NCBI GenBank assembly: GCA_001784435.1
Contig: MFQZ01000003.1
Span: 5,291-69,290 of the forward strand
Reading direction: 5' to 3'
Source: Candidatus Magasanikbacteria bacterium RIFOXYC2_FULL_42_28
GTDB taxonomy: Bacteria; Patescibacteria; ABY1; Magasanikbacterales; GWA2-37-8
DNA: 64,000 nt
The first letter of the stretch is position 1. Every line of letters starts with the position of its first letter. Shown piece by piece: positions 35,835 to 42,944 of the stretch. The notes under the pieces were generated by a model. The model did no database searches, had not been told where the DNA came from, and saw only the letters and a list, made by a program, of their open reading frames with translations. The position numbers were made by a program, and so were the translations under genes.

Positions 35835-36206
35835 CTATGCATGAGGCAACTTATCAATAATCTTAATAAAATCCTTCTTGTCCACCAAACTGATTTTCCC
35901 AGCCAAACGTGCGCGCTCCACCTCTTCTTTCATCCGTAAACGCAAACTACGGCCAAAACCAGTGCCAGCAGGCAACAATTTAGCGTGTTTAGTAATTAAA
36001 TCAACAATAAACTGACGATTGGCCGGCGAAATATTAGCAAATGTTTCATGCCGTAAAGCATACATCTGTTCGGCAATTTTGTGTTCAATGCCATAACGCC
36101 CGGAACGCAACTGGTTATTGCCGGTTTTAATGTTTAGTTTGTAGGGGTCCGGTTTTGGGTCTGCTTTCGGATCTAATTTTGGTTTTGGGGTGCTAAAGGG
36201 CCACAT
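35835..36206 (-). CDS. hypothetical protein
   Basis: 123 residues, not recognised. The first 30 residues are a Pro/Lys/Asp-rich repeat (PKPKLDPKADPKPDPYKL) and are probably disordered; the rest is basic and helical. It lies 4 bases after the inositol-phosphate synthase gene and is the last gene of that minus-strand operon. Confidence 0.65.
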   Translation of the reverse strand: MWPFSTPKPKLDPKADPKPDPYKLNIKTGNNQLRSGRYGIEHKIAEQMYALRHETFANISPANRQFIVDLITKHAKLLPAGTGFGRSLRLRMKEEVERARLAGKISLVDKKDFIKIIDKLPHA

Positions 36207-36210
36207 AAAA

Positions 36211-37266
36211 TTATTTAATACTATTTAAAATTTTATCAAAAGCCACGGCGGCCTCCATATCCGACATTTGTTCAGGTGGTGATTTCATTAAAAACGGGCA
36301 GACACGGGAGGCTTCTTTTTGCCGGCCGCTATCAACTAACAATTTTGCCACGCGAATAGCGTCCACCACCGTGCCGGCACCATTGATACTAATTTCATCT
36401 TCGATAACTGAAGTAATAGAAATAGGCGCGCGCCCGAATATCTCACCTTCAATTTTTAAATTAACAATCTTGTGGCCGGAGGGTTCACCGGTATAGTGAA
36501 ATGTTACGGTTGGTTTAGCATCATCAGTATCTAAAAACTTGGTTAGGGCCTCGCGTTTGGATTTTTCTTTGGTTTGCGCGCGATAAAGCAAATTGTAATG
36601 GTCGGTATTGCCACCGCGATTCTCTTGTTCGGATTTAGTAACTTTTATTCCACGCATTTTAAGAAGTGATAATAAAAATCGATTTAACATGGTCGCGCCC
36701 AATTGACTCTTGGTATCATCGCCCAAAAGCACCAACTTTTTATTTTCAAATTTAGCGCGCCATTTTGGAATCGTTACCAGTGGAGTAGGGATACAATTTA
36801 TAAAACTACAACCCGCCTCTACGGCGGCTTCGGCATAAAAATACGTCACTTGGTCACTCCCGGTTGGAGCCAAATTAACCACAATATCGGTTTTGGAATT
36901 TTTTAAAATTTTCACGATATTCGCGACCGGCGATTCACTTTCAATCACAAAAGACCCTTTCATCTCATCAACCACACCGTCCAAGGTCGGCCCACGATGT
37001 ACTACCGCGTCATATACCAAGGGATCGGCAATTTTTTTAGTAACATTGGCACCGGCATAAATCGCCTCATGTAATTTTTTGCCAACTTTACGTTCGTCTA
37101 CGTCAAAAGCCGCGACAAAATTAATGTCGGCCACGCGATACTTACCAATCAAAGGATGCGCGAGGCCAGTTATATCCTTTGGATTTTTGGTATAAAAAGC
37201 CACACCTTCAACTAACGCTTTGGTAAAACTACCTACTCCGATAATCGCGACATTAATTTTTTTCAT
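36211..37266 (-). CDS. ino1: inositol-3-phosphate synthase (Ino1-type)
   Basis: 351 residues, the short prokaryotic form. It has the NAD-binding GVGSFTKALVEGVAFY (9-24) and the family signatures NLAPTGSD (about 130-137), FINCIPTP, LLGDDTKSQLGATMLNR and GGNTDHYNLL, with lysines in the active-site segment KSQLGAT. It cyclises glucose-6-phosphate to inositol-3-phosphate. In other organisms this feeds inositol phospholipids or inositol-based solutes. The methyltransferase gene directly upstream may act on a downstream product; this is inference from position. Confidence 0.88.
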   Translation of the reverse strand: MKKINVAIIGVGSFTKALVEGVAFYTKNPKDITGLAHPLIGKYRVADINFVAAFDVDERKVGKKLHEAIYAGANVTKKIADPLVYDAVVHRGPTLDGVVDEMKGSFVIESESPVANIVKILKNSKTDIVVNLAPTGSDQVTYFYAEAAVEAGCSFINCIPTPLVTIPKWRAKFENKKLVLLGDDTKSQLGATMLNRFLLSLLKMRGIKVTKSEQENRGGNTDHYNLLYRAQTKEKSKREALTKFLDTDDAKPTVTFHYTGEPSGHKIVNLKIEGEIFGRAPISITSVIEDEISINGAGTVVDAIRVAKLLVDSGRQKEASRVCPFLMKSPPEQMSDMEAAVAFDKILNSIK

Positions 37267-37278
37267 AAACCAAAATAA

Positions 37279-38145
37279 TTATTTAATTACTTTTACCACA
37301 AAACGGTAATGGTGTTCGGGAACAGTTTTTTGGTCCCGTCCTAAATCAGTACAATCCACCAACTCCAATCCCTTTTCCGCAAAAACCTTACGCCAACCGT
37401 CCGGCGAATTAAAATTATACGGACAATTTACCTTATCATGCAAAACACGATTATAAAACCAATCCAAAAATGTCTGCAGTTTGCGGTCTTGTTCCGATGT
37501 ATAAACCGACTCAATCAAAATAATATTACCGTTATCATCAGTTACTCTAATGGCTTCGTCTAAAACTTTTTCCGGCTCATCACAATGGTGAAGCACGGTC
37601 AATAATAATGTGGTATCAGCAGAATTGTCCGGCCGAGGCAATTCTGTGCCGTTATATTCTACTAACGGCAAATCTGTCTTGTTGTAATCAATAACATCTA
37701 ATAAAATTACCTCTTTACCTTGGCGGTCATGTATGGCCTCACCAACCTTGCCATCGCCAGCACCAACGTCATAAACCACATCACCAACGACAAAATCTTT
37801 TATTTGGCCAAATATCTTTTCCGCGCGGTCAATTAATTTTTCAGCAATCTTTTCATTTAAACCGGCTTCACTCAATAATAATTTCAGTGACGTTTCTAAT
37901 TGAACATCATCTGGCGCTTCTTCTCCGATTTTAATAATTTGTTCAACCAAATCTTGAGATTTATCATCATCAAGCCCTAAATGATCAAATAAATCTATCA
38001 AAAGCGAGCAAACATTCCCAACTACTTCTTTATCTTTAAAAACATCCTTTGGGGTGTATTTGTTTGAAGGAATTAAATGTTTATATTCAGGACCTGGTTC
38101 AACACGTAAACCAGTATCACCGGCAAATGGTTTGGTTGCAGACAT
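37279..38145 (-). CDS. class I SAM-dependent methyltransferase
   Basis: 288 residues. An N-terminal helical part of about 110 residues is followed by a Rossmann methyltransferase with VVYDVGAGDGKVGEAI (motif I), VILLDVIDYN, and LLLTVLHHCDEPEKVLDEAIRV (motif IV and post IV). The DGWRKVFAEKGLELVD tail is typical for small-molecule methyltransferases. It is 12 bases upstream of the inositol-phosphate synthase gene. The substrate is unknown. Confidence 0.8.
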   Translation of the reverse strand: MSATKPFAGDTGLRVEPGPEYKHLIPSNKYTPKDVFKDKEVVGNVCSLLIDLFDHLGLDDDKSQDLVEQIIKIGEEAPDDVQLETSLKLLLSEAGLNEKIAEKLIDRAEKIFGQIKDFVVGDVVYDVGAGDGKVGEAIHDRQGKEVILLDVIDYNKTDLPLVEYNGTELPRPDNSADTTLLLTVLHHCDEPEKVLDEAIRVTDDNGNIILIESVYTSEQDRKLQTFLDWFYNRVLHDKVNCPYNFNSPDGWRKVFAEKGLELVDCTDLGRDQKTVPEHHYRFVVKVIK

Positions 38146-38216
38146 AAATGAAAAAGGTTAAATTTTACTATATATATACTACCTTATTGGAAGAAAACAA
38201 TCAACTGGCTCACTAA

Positions 38217-38246
38217 CAAAAAACCGGCCAATCGGCGCGGTTTTTT
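38217..38246. terminator. bidirectional terminator
   Basis: AAAACCG-GCC...GGC-CGGTTTT with A's on one side and T's on the other; it follows tRNA-Leu on the minus strand. Confidence 0.75.
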
Positions 38247-38252
38247 GATTGG

Positions 38253-38335
38253 TGGTCCGAGTGGGAATCGAACCCACATGCCTTTTGAGCATGACATTTT
38301 AAGTGTCACGTGTATACCAGTTCCACCATCGGACC
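38253..38335 (-). tRNA. tRNA-Leu (anticodon TAA)
   Basis: On the minus strand acceptor GGTCCGA pairs with TCGGACC. The D arm is GTGGAACTGGTATACAC. The anticodon stem TGACA/TGTCA encloses CTTAAAA with anticodon TAA. A class II variable arm and a T arm GTGGG-TTCGATT-CCCAC follow, with discriminator A and no encoded CCA. It starts three bases after the HNH gene. Confidence 0.93.
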
Positions 38336-38338
38336 ATT

Positions 38339-38812
38339 TTAACCTCTTTTTTTATTTCTACCACGGTGAGTGGATTTTAAACTATGGCAATTTGGACACA
38401 AAACTCGTAAATTTTCCAATCGATTGTCGTGTCTATCTCCATTTATATGATCCAACTCTACCGGGATCCGACCGTCAATTGCTTTTTGCGCCCAACCACA
38501 TTCTTCGCAAGCCGGTTTTTTTATTTTCACCGCGAATAATCTCTTCTTTAATTTAAAACTCTGAAAACGACTTCCTGAAACTAAAATACTCTCAAGAGAG
38601 AAAAGTGGTTCTCGAGGAACCTTTTTTCCCTTGCTCCAACCCATACCGGTAAAGTGCGCATTATCCAATTTCAAATCAGCGATATAATTCTTAACCTGCT
38701 CATAATTACCGCCCGCTTCGACTAACCCTAATTTGCCAATGACCTGCCGAATACTAGTGGAATTTTTTACTGCTTTTTGTAATTGCTCAATTGTCCATTT
38801 TCTTTTTCTCAT
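38339..38812 (-). CDS. HNH endonuclease
   Basis: 157 residues. An N-terminal helix-turn-helix-like region (WTIEQLQKAVKNSTSIRQVIGKLGL) precedes an HNH domain with zinc cysteines CEECG and CPNC and the catalytic VELDHINGDRHDNRLENLRVLCPNCH. This is the plain HNH family found in homing and phage-derived nucleases. It sits three bases upstream of a tRNA-Leu on the same strand and could be co-transcribed with it. The promoter places the start about three bases before the ATG. Confidence 0.88.
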   Translation of the reverse strand: MRKRKWTIEQLQKAVKNSTSIRQVIGKLGLVEAGGNYEQVKNYIADLKLDNAHFTGMGWSKGKKVPREPLFSLESILVSGSRFQSFKLKKRLFAVKIKKPACEECGWAQKAIDGRIPVELDHINGDRHDNRLENLRVLCPNCHSLKSTHRGRNKKRG

Positions 38813-38821
38813 ATGTTACCC

Positions 38822-38850
38822 ATTATAACATATGGTAGACAAATAAGCAA
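38822..38850 (-). promoter_or_regulatory. promoter for HNH gene, near-leaderless
   Basis: Minus strand TTGCTT (38850-38845), 17 bases, TATAAT (38827-38822); ATG at 38812. Confidence 0.7.
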
Positions 38851-38869
38851 TAGCATTCCTTTTGCTCTA

Positions 38870-39040
38870 CCAAAATTCCCTCCACAGAGCTGCGAGTAGA
38901 TTTGCGTGTTTTAGCTTCAAATAAAATGGCGAAAGCTCCACTCATAACAAAGAAATGTTAGGAGATGGGAGAGAGAATGCTTTAACTCATCTTATTCGGT
39001 TGAGACACCAATTCTATCGCAGCTCAATAGAGAGAACAGA
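38870..39040 (-). ncRNA. candidate structured RNA, 6S-like
   Basis: About 170 nt behind its own promoter. The two ends form a long stem: minus-strand TTCTCTCTATT-GAGCTGCGATAGA against TCTACTCGCAGCTC-TGTGGAGGGAA, roughly 24 pairs with a few G-U and one mismatch. Inside are AGCTT...GAAGCT and TAACA...TGTTA hairpins and a large open region. A closing stem, a bubble and internal hairpins at this size recall 6S RNA, which mimics open promoters and binds RNA polymerase. Sequence identity to 6S is not established. It ends in GGGAATTTT. No protein frame is evident. Confidence 0.45.
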
Positions 39041-39044
39041 TACC

Positions 39045-39072
39045 ATTGTAGACGATTTAAAAGTTATGTCAA
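39045..39072 (-). promoter_or_regulatory. promoter of the candidate structured RNA
   Basis: Minus strand TTGACA (39072-39067), 16 bases, TACAAT (39050-39045). Confidence 0.7.
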
Positions 39073-39104
39073 GACACCTTATCTGTTGATAAGTGATTAC
39101 AAAT

Positions 39105-39184
39105 TGTCATCCCGATGAAAATCGGGATCTCTGTCTCAAACAATGTGTTAAATTGTGAAGATCCCGATTTTCATCGGGATGACA
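39105..39184. repeat. TCCCGATGAAAATCGGGA palindrome, direct and inverted copies
   Basis: 39105-39135 is identical to 7797-7827. 39160-39184 is an inverted partial copy, so the pair can form one long hairpin. Confidence 0.8.
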
Positions 39185-39210
39185 ACCCCCACTACGACTC
39201 GCAATGACAA

Positions 39211-39753
39211 TTAAACGATTTCTTCTTCAATACTATTTTTAAAATTCACAAACCGCGCCGTCGCAAATAAATAATCACTCAACCGATTAAGATATTGATA
39301 AATTTCTGGACGCAATTTTGTTTCGCGTCCGAGCGTGACGAGTGCCCGTTCGGCCCGCCGGCAAATCGCGCGCGCCTTATGCAAACTCGCGGACGCTACG
39401 CACCCACCCGGTAAAATAAAATTTTTTAATTCCGGCAACTCACCCCATATTTTATCAATTTCTTTTTCTAATTCCAGAATTTGTGCGCTGTCAATTTTAT
39501 CCAAACTCGCAGACACATTTTCATTTTGCGTGGCCGCTAATTCCGATCCGACTTTAAATAAATCCCGCGAAATCTTTCGCAAAAATTCCGCCGGCTCTGA
39601 CGCGCCCAAAAGTGCCCGCGCCATCCCGAGTTCGGCGTTCAATTCGTCAATTTCGCCGATTACCATTAAACTAATACAATCCTTGTCGGTGCGCGCGCCG
39701 CCGAGGAGAGATGTTTGGCCGGTGTCGCCGGTTTTGGTGTAGATTTTGGTCAT
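39211..39753 (-). CDS. cob(I)alamin adenosyltransferase, PduO/MMAB type
   Basis: 180 residues. MTKIYTKTGDTGQTSLLGGART is the ATP-binding start of the PduO family. IDELNAELGMARAL and the late RRAERALVTLGRE and YLNRLSDYLFATARF contain the conserved Arg and Asn residues. It makes adenosylcobalamin from ATP and cob(I)alamin. The B12-dependent ribonucleotide reductase at 42945-46433 is the obvious user of that cofactor. The gene is 24 bases downstream of a TrmB-type regulator on the same strand. Confidence 0.92.
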   Translation of the reverse strand: MTKIYTKTGDTGQTSLLGGARTDKDCISLMVIGEIDELNAELGMARALLGASEPAEFLRKISRDLFKVGSELAATQNENVSASLDKIDSAQILELEKEIDKIWGELPELKNFILPGGCVASASLHKARAICRRAERALVTLGRETKLRPEIYQYLNRLSDYLFATARFVNFKNSIEEEIV

Positions 39754-39777
39754 ATACTTATATACTTAAACACATTT

Positions 39778-40509
39778 TTAAACTGCTGGCAACATATCCC
39801 AAATTAAATCAAAAACTGATTTAAAAACATCGGTCATCACCGGCACGGCCACCACTACCGCGAGCGAACTAAGCGCGGGGCTGACAATTAAAATCTTATC
39901 ATCATAAATATCAATTGTACTGCGAAAATCATATTGCGCGGGCAGATATTTCCAGTGGCGCAACAAATTTTTATCTTCTGGATTAATGGCGCCTGATTCC
40001 TGCGTGAGCAAAAGACGCGTCTTAATTCTAGCGCGTCCGCGTCGTTCACGAAAATTGATAAACCAAGAAGTATCTAATCCCTCCCAAGCGGTAGCACTGC
40101 CGATAACACAATAAGATTTATTTTTATACTCTTCCAAAATACCATTATAAAATATTTTTAACTCATCCAGAGTTTCAATAAACTGCAAACCGACGCACGT
40201 GGATTCATGTTTGCCGAGCATGGTTAACACCGGGATAACATTCACGAACGCGTCTAATTTGTTTTGGAATAAAGCCATTAACTTTTGAGGATTCTCCGCG
40301 TAATAAAACCGATGATTCTTGCGAAAATAAATATTTACAAACCCACGTTGCGCGAGCGTTTGTAAAATCGGATAAACTGTGGTGCGTTTTATGCCAATTT
40401 CTCTGGCAATGACGCTGGCCTTAGAGCCACCCAAACGCGTTAAGGCCAAATATGCCTTAGCCTCAACCTGATCAAGCCCTAAATTTTCCAATATAGCCGC
40501 ATTTTCCAT
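39778..40509 (-). CDS. TrmB-family transcriptional regulator
   Basis: 243 residues. The N-terminal winged helix ENLGLDQVEAKAYLALTRLGGSKASVIAREIGIKRTTVYPILQTL is the TrmB signature. The C-terminal ligand or sensor part (GLQFIETLDELKIFYNGIL, SYCVIGSA) ends SVFDLIWDMLP, as in the regulators at 60752 and the fragment at 53742. It is divergent from the aminotransferase operon with promoters overlapping a shared AT-rich operator-like region, so it likely controls both sides, and it leads into the adenosyltransferase gene. Confidence 0.85.
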   Translation of the reverse strand: MENAAILENLGLDQVEAKAYLALTRLGGSKASVIAREIGIKRTTVYPILQTLAQRGFVNIYFRKNHRFYYAENPQKLMALFQNKLDAFVNVIPVLTMLGKHESTCVGLQFIETLDELKIFYNGILEEYKNKSYCVIGSATAWEGLDTSWFINFRERRGRARIKTRLLLTQESGAINPEDKNLLRHWKYLPAQYDFRSTIDIYDDKILIVSPALSSLAVVVAVPVMTDVFKSVFDLIWDMLPAV

Positions 40510-40548
40510 ACTGTTGATAACTGCTTAATTTTGTATGTCAAAATTTTA

Positions 40549-40600
40549 CGACATTTTTTATATTTACTTATATTTTATTATATTTAAGCAAAATTGTCAA
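40549..40600 (-). promoter_or_regulatory. promoter and putative operator of the TrmB gene
   Basis: Minus strand TTGACA (40600-40595), 17 bases, TAAAAT (40577-40572). The plus-strand CGACATTTTTTATATTTA at 40549-40566 closely resembles CGACATTTTTTAATATATTT at 61573-61592 before the other TrmB gene. Confidence 0.6.
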
Positions 40601-40619
40601 GTATCATAGTTAAAGATTA

Positions 40620-40648
40620 TTGACATATATCTATAAATACCCTATGAT
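40620..40648 (+). promoter_or_regulatory. promoter for the class V aminotransferase operon
   Basis: TTGACA at 40620-40625, 17 bases, TATGAT at 40643-40648. Confidence 0.75.
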
Positions 40649-40677
40649 AACTTGTTCTGTTTAATTGCTAAAACATT

Positions 40678-42036
40678 ATGAATGAACCAATAAATCCGCA
40701 AGAATTGTTCTCCGCTGAAATTATTAATTACCCGGTGGACACGGAAAAATTAGGAAAAATAAATTATGTAAATCTGGATAACGCCGCCACCACTCCCCCG
40801 TTTAAGTGCGTGGAAGAGGGTGTTAAAAAATATCTGGAAAGCTACGGCTCGGTCCATCGTGGTGCAGGCGCTAAATCAATCGTATCCACGGACATTTACG
40901 AGCAAAGTCGCGAATATATCAAAACTTTTGTCAACGCACCTGCTGACTCTTATGTGATGTTTACCGGCAATACCACCGGCGCCATGAATATGGCCGCCTA
41001 TTTCTTTTCCTTTATACCGGGAAAAATTTTAGTTTCAGAAATTGAACACAGTTCTTCTTGGTTGCCTTGGATAAAAAGCGAAGGCATAAAATTTGTCGGC
41101 AAGGAACGCTTACCGCTTGACGAATTAGAAAACATCAATCAAAAAGTACAAAACCGCGGTCGGGAATATGTTTTACAATATCACATTAACGACCAATTTG
41201 AATTTGACTTGGAAACAATTGAGGAACAATTGCGCGAAAACCGCATCAAAGCCCTGGTGCTCACGGCCTCGTCAAATCTGACCGGCTATTGTCCGGATAT
41301 TAAAAAAATCAGCACACTAACACACCGATACGGCGCTTACCTGATAGTGGATGCCTGCCAATATCTGCAACATCACGAATTAGACATGACGGAATTGGGC
41401 ATTGATTTCTTGGCCGCATCCGGACATAAATTTTACGCTCCTTACGGCGGTGGATTCTTGATCGGCCCCAAAAAGTTTTTAGATAAATTTTTGCCTTATC
41501 AAATTGGCGGTGGTAATTTGCCATACATCACGGACGGCGACGAATTTATTCGTTATCAAAATGTGCAAGCCCACGACCCGGGCACCCCTAACGCCGTTGG
41601 GGCAATCGCAATGGATCTAGCTTTAAAACAACTACGCGAGTTAGGTTTTAATAATATCATCGCGCACGAACGGCATTTGACTCGCAAGGCATTTGAATAC
41701 ATGGCACAAAATCCAGCCATAAAACTATACACGAACGACACTCACCTCAACACCGTAATCCCGTTCAATGCCATCGGACAATCAGCGACGGCGATCGCGG
41801 AAAAATTGAACAAACAATATGGCATCGGCGTGCGCGCCGGCAGTTTTTGTGTATACCACGTAGTCAGAAAATTATTAAAAATTGAGAACGAAAGTCAAAT
41901 TGTGGCCGAAGTCAAAAACGGCAATACTGATAATATTCCCGCTCTTGTCCGAATCTCTTTCGGGTTAGGCAATAACGAGGAAGATGTTGATCGATTGATT
42001 ATGGCACTAAACGAATTAACCCAATCAAATAAATAA
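40678..42036 (+). CDS. class V aminotransferase, cysteine desulfurase-like
   Basis: 452 residues. NLDNAATTPPF (about 30-40), GNTTGAMNMAA, SEIEHSSSWLPW, the PLP Asp in YLIVDACQYLQHH and the PLP-lysine motif AASGHKFYAPYGGG identify the SufS/CsdA-like fold. A Cys in VRAGSFCVYHV sits near the place of the catalytic cysteine, but the usual RxGHHC form is altered, so sulfur transfer is not certain. A PLP enzyme on another amino acid is an alternative. It is followed four bases later by a methyltransferase gene and is divergent from TrmB. Confidence 0.82.
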   Translation: MNEPINPQELFSAEIINYPVDTEKLGKINYVNLDNAATTPPFKCVEEGVKKYLESYGSVHRGAGAKSIVSTDIYEQSREYIKTFVNAPADSYVMFTGNTTGAMNMAAYFFSFIPGKILVSEIEHSSSWLPWIKSEGIKFVGKERLPLDELENINQKVQNRGREYVLQYHINDQFEFDLETIEEQLRENRIKALVLTASSNLTGYCPDIKKISTLTHRYGAYLIVDACQYLQHHELDMTELGIDFLAASGHKFYAPYGGGFLIGPKKFLDKFLPYQIGGGNLPYITDGDEFIRYQNVQAHDPGTPNAVGAIAMDLALKQLRELGFNNIIAHERHLTRKAFEYMAQNPAIKLYTNDTHLNTVIPFNAIGQSATAIAEKLNKQYGIGVRAGSFCVYHVVRKLLKIENESQIVAEVKNGNTDNIPALVRISFGLGNNEEDVDRLIMALNELTQSNK

Positions 42037-42040
42037 CACT

Positions 42041-42742
42041 ATGAAAAAAAGCCAATTTACGACAATCAAACCAACAGAATTAAACTATGAAAAATACGCT
42101 ACTGAAAAATATGATGATGAAATCAAGAAAGTAATTCCCGGGTATAAAAAAATTCACCAAACCATTTATCAATACACACGAAAAATAAACAAAAAAACTA
42201 CCAGCCACGTGCTCGACCTGGGCTGCGGTACCGGCATCACCAGCGCGGTTATTCGACGCGCTCTCCCGACCGCTTATTTTGATTTAATTGATTTTTCTAG
42301 ACAAATGCTGTCTGGAGCGAAAAGAAAATTGGGTAAAAACAGAGTCCGCTATTATTTAGGTGATTTGGCATTGTTTAAACCAAAAATAAAATATGACATT
42401 ACCACTACTGTCATCGGATTGCATCATCAAAATGATCGTGGCAAACAAAAAATATTTAAAATGACCTATAATAATCTTAACGGTGGTGGTATTTTTATTT
42501 ATAGTGACTTGATGACATACCAAAATCTTAATACAGCCGCTTATAACTCGGCCCGACATATCAGTCACCTGACAAAGAATTCAAAAAGTAAAAAGATGCT
42601 TACGGAGTGGGCTTACCACCATTTGTATTTAAACAAACTTACCACCGTTGAGCAACAAATAAGCTGGCTTAAAAAAACCGGCTTTAAAATAATTAAACGG
42701 CAGGATTTCTTTAATACGGTATTACTGATATGTAGGAAATAA
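42041..42742 (+). CDS. class I SAM-dependent methyltransferase
   Basis: 233 residues. SHVLDLGCGTGITSAVIRRA is motif I at about 56-75; FDLIDFSRQML, YYLGDLALF and TTVIGLHHQNDRGKQKIFKM follow in the usual order. Closest in style to small-molecule (UbiE/Tam-like) methyltransferases. It is in an operon with the class V aminotransferase (4-base gap), ending at a strong terminator, so the two enzymes may modify one metabolite. The substrate is unknown. Confidence 0.8.
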   Translation: MKKSQFTTIKPTELNYEKYATEKYDDEIKKVIPGYKKIHQTIYQYTRKINKKTTSHVLDLGCGTGITSAVIRRALPTAYFDLIDFSRQMLSGAKRKLGKNRVRYYLGDLALFKPKIKYDITTTVIGLHHQNDRGKQKIFKMTYNNLNGGGIFIYSDLMTYQNLNTAAYNSARHISHLTKNSKSKKMLTEWAYHHLYLNKLTTVEQQISWLKKTGFKIIKRQDFFNTVLLICRK

Positions 42743-42778
42743 AACACCCTGACAAAATTTTGTCGGGGTGTTTTTTTG
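42743..42778 (+). terminator. intrinsic terminator
   Basis: AACACCCTGACAAAA/TTTTGTCGGGGTGTT stem then T7. Confidence 0.88.
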
Positions 42779-42824
42779 TGAAACGAATTTTAGAGATTAA
42801 ACTAGCGTTAAGGGATTCCTCCGC

Positions 42825-42903
42825 TCGCTACGGCTCGGTCGGAATGACAGCGAGAGATTGCTTCCCGCCAGAGGCGGGCAGGCGTCTGCTTCTCGCAATG
42901 ACA
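42825..42903. repeat. dispersed repeat cluster
   Basis: GCTCGCTACGGCTCGGTCGG, GAGAGATTGCTTC, CCCGCCAGAGGCGGGC palindrome and TTCTCGCAATGACAA; an inverted member of the TCATTGCGAG family with an extra palindrome in the middle. Confidence 0.6.
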
Positions 42904-42944
42904 ATCGCTAATTTTGATTTTTGATATTTAATTTTTGATATTTT

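Noticed and set aside
38253..38812. HNH gene as a homing endonuclease within a tRNA intron
   Set aside because: The adjacent tRNA-Leu is intact and uninterrupted; the gene lies beside it, not in it.
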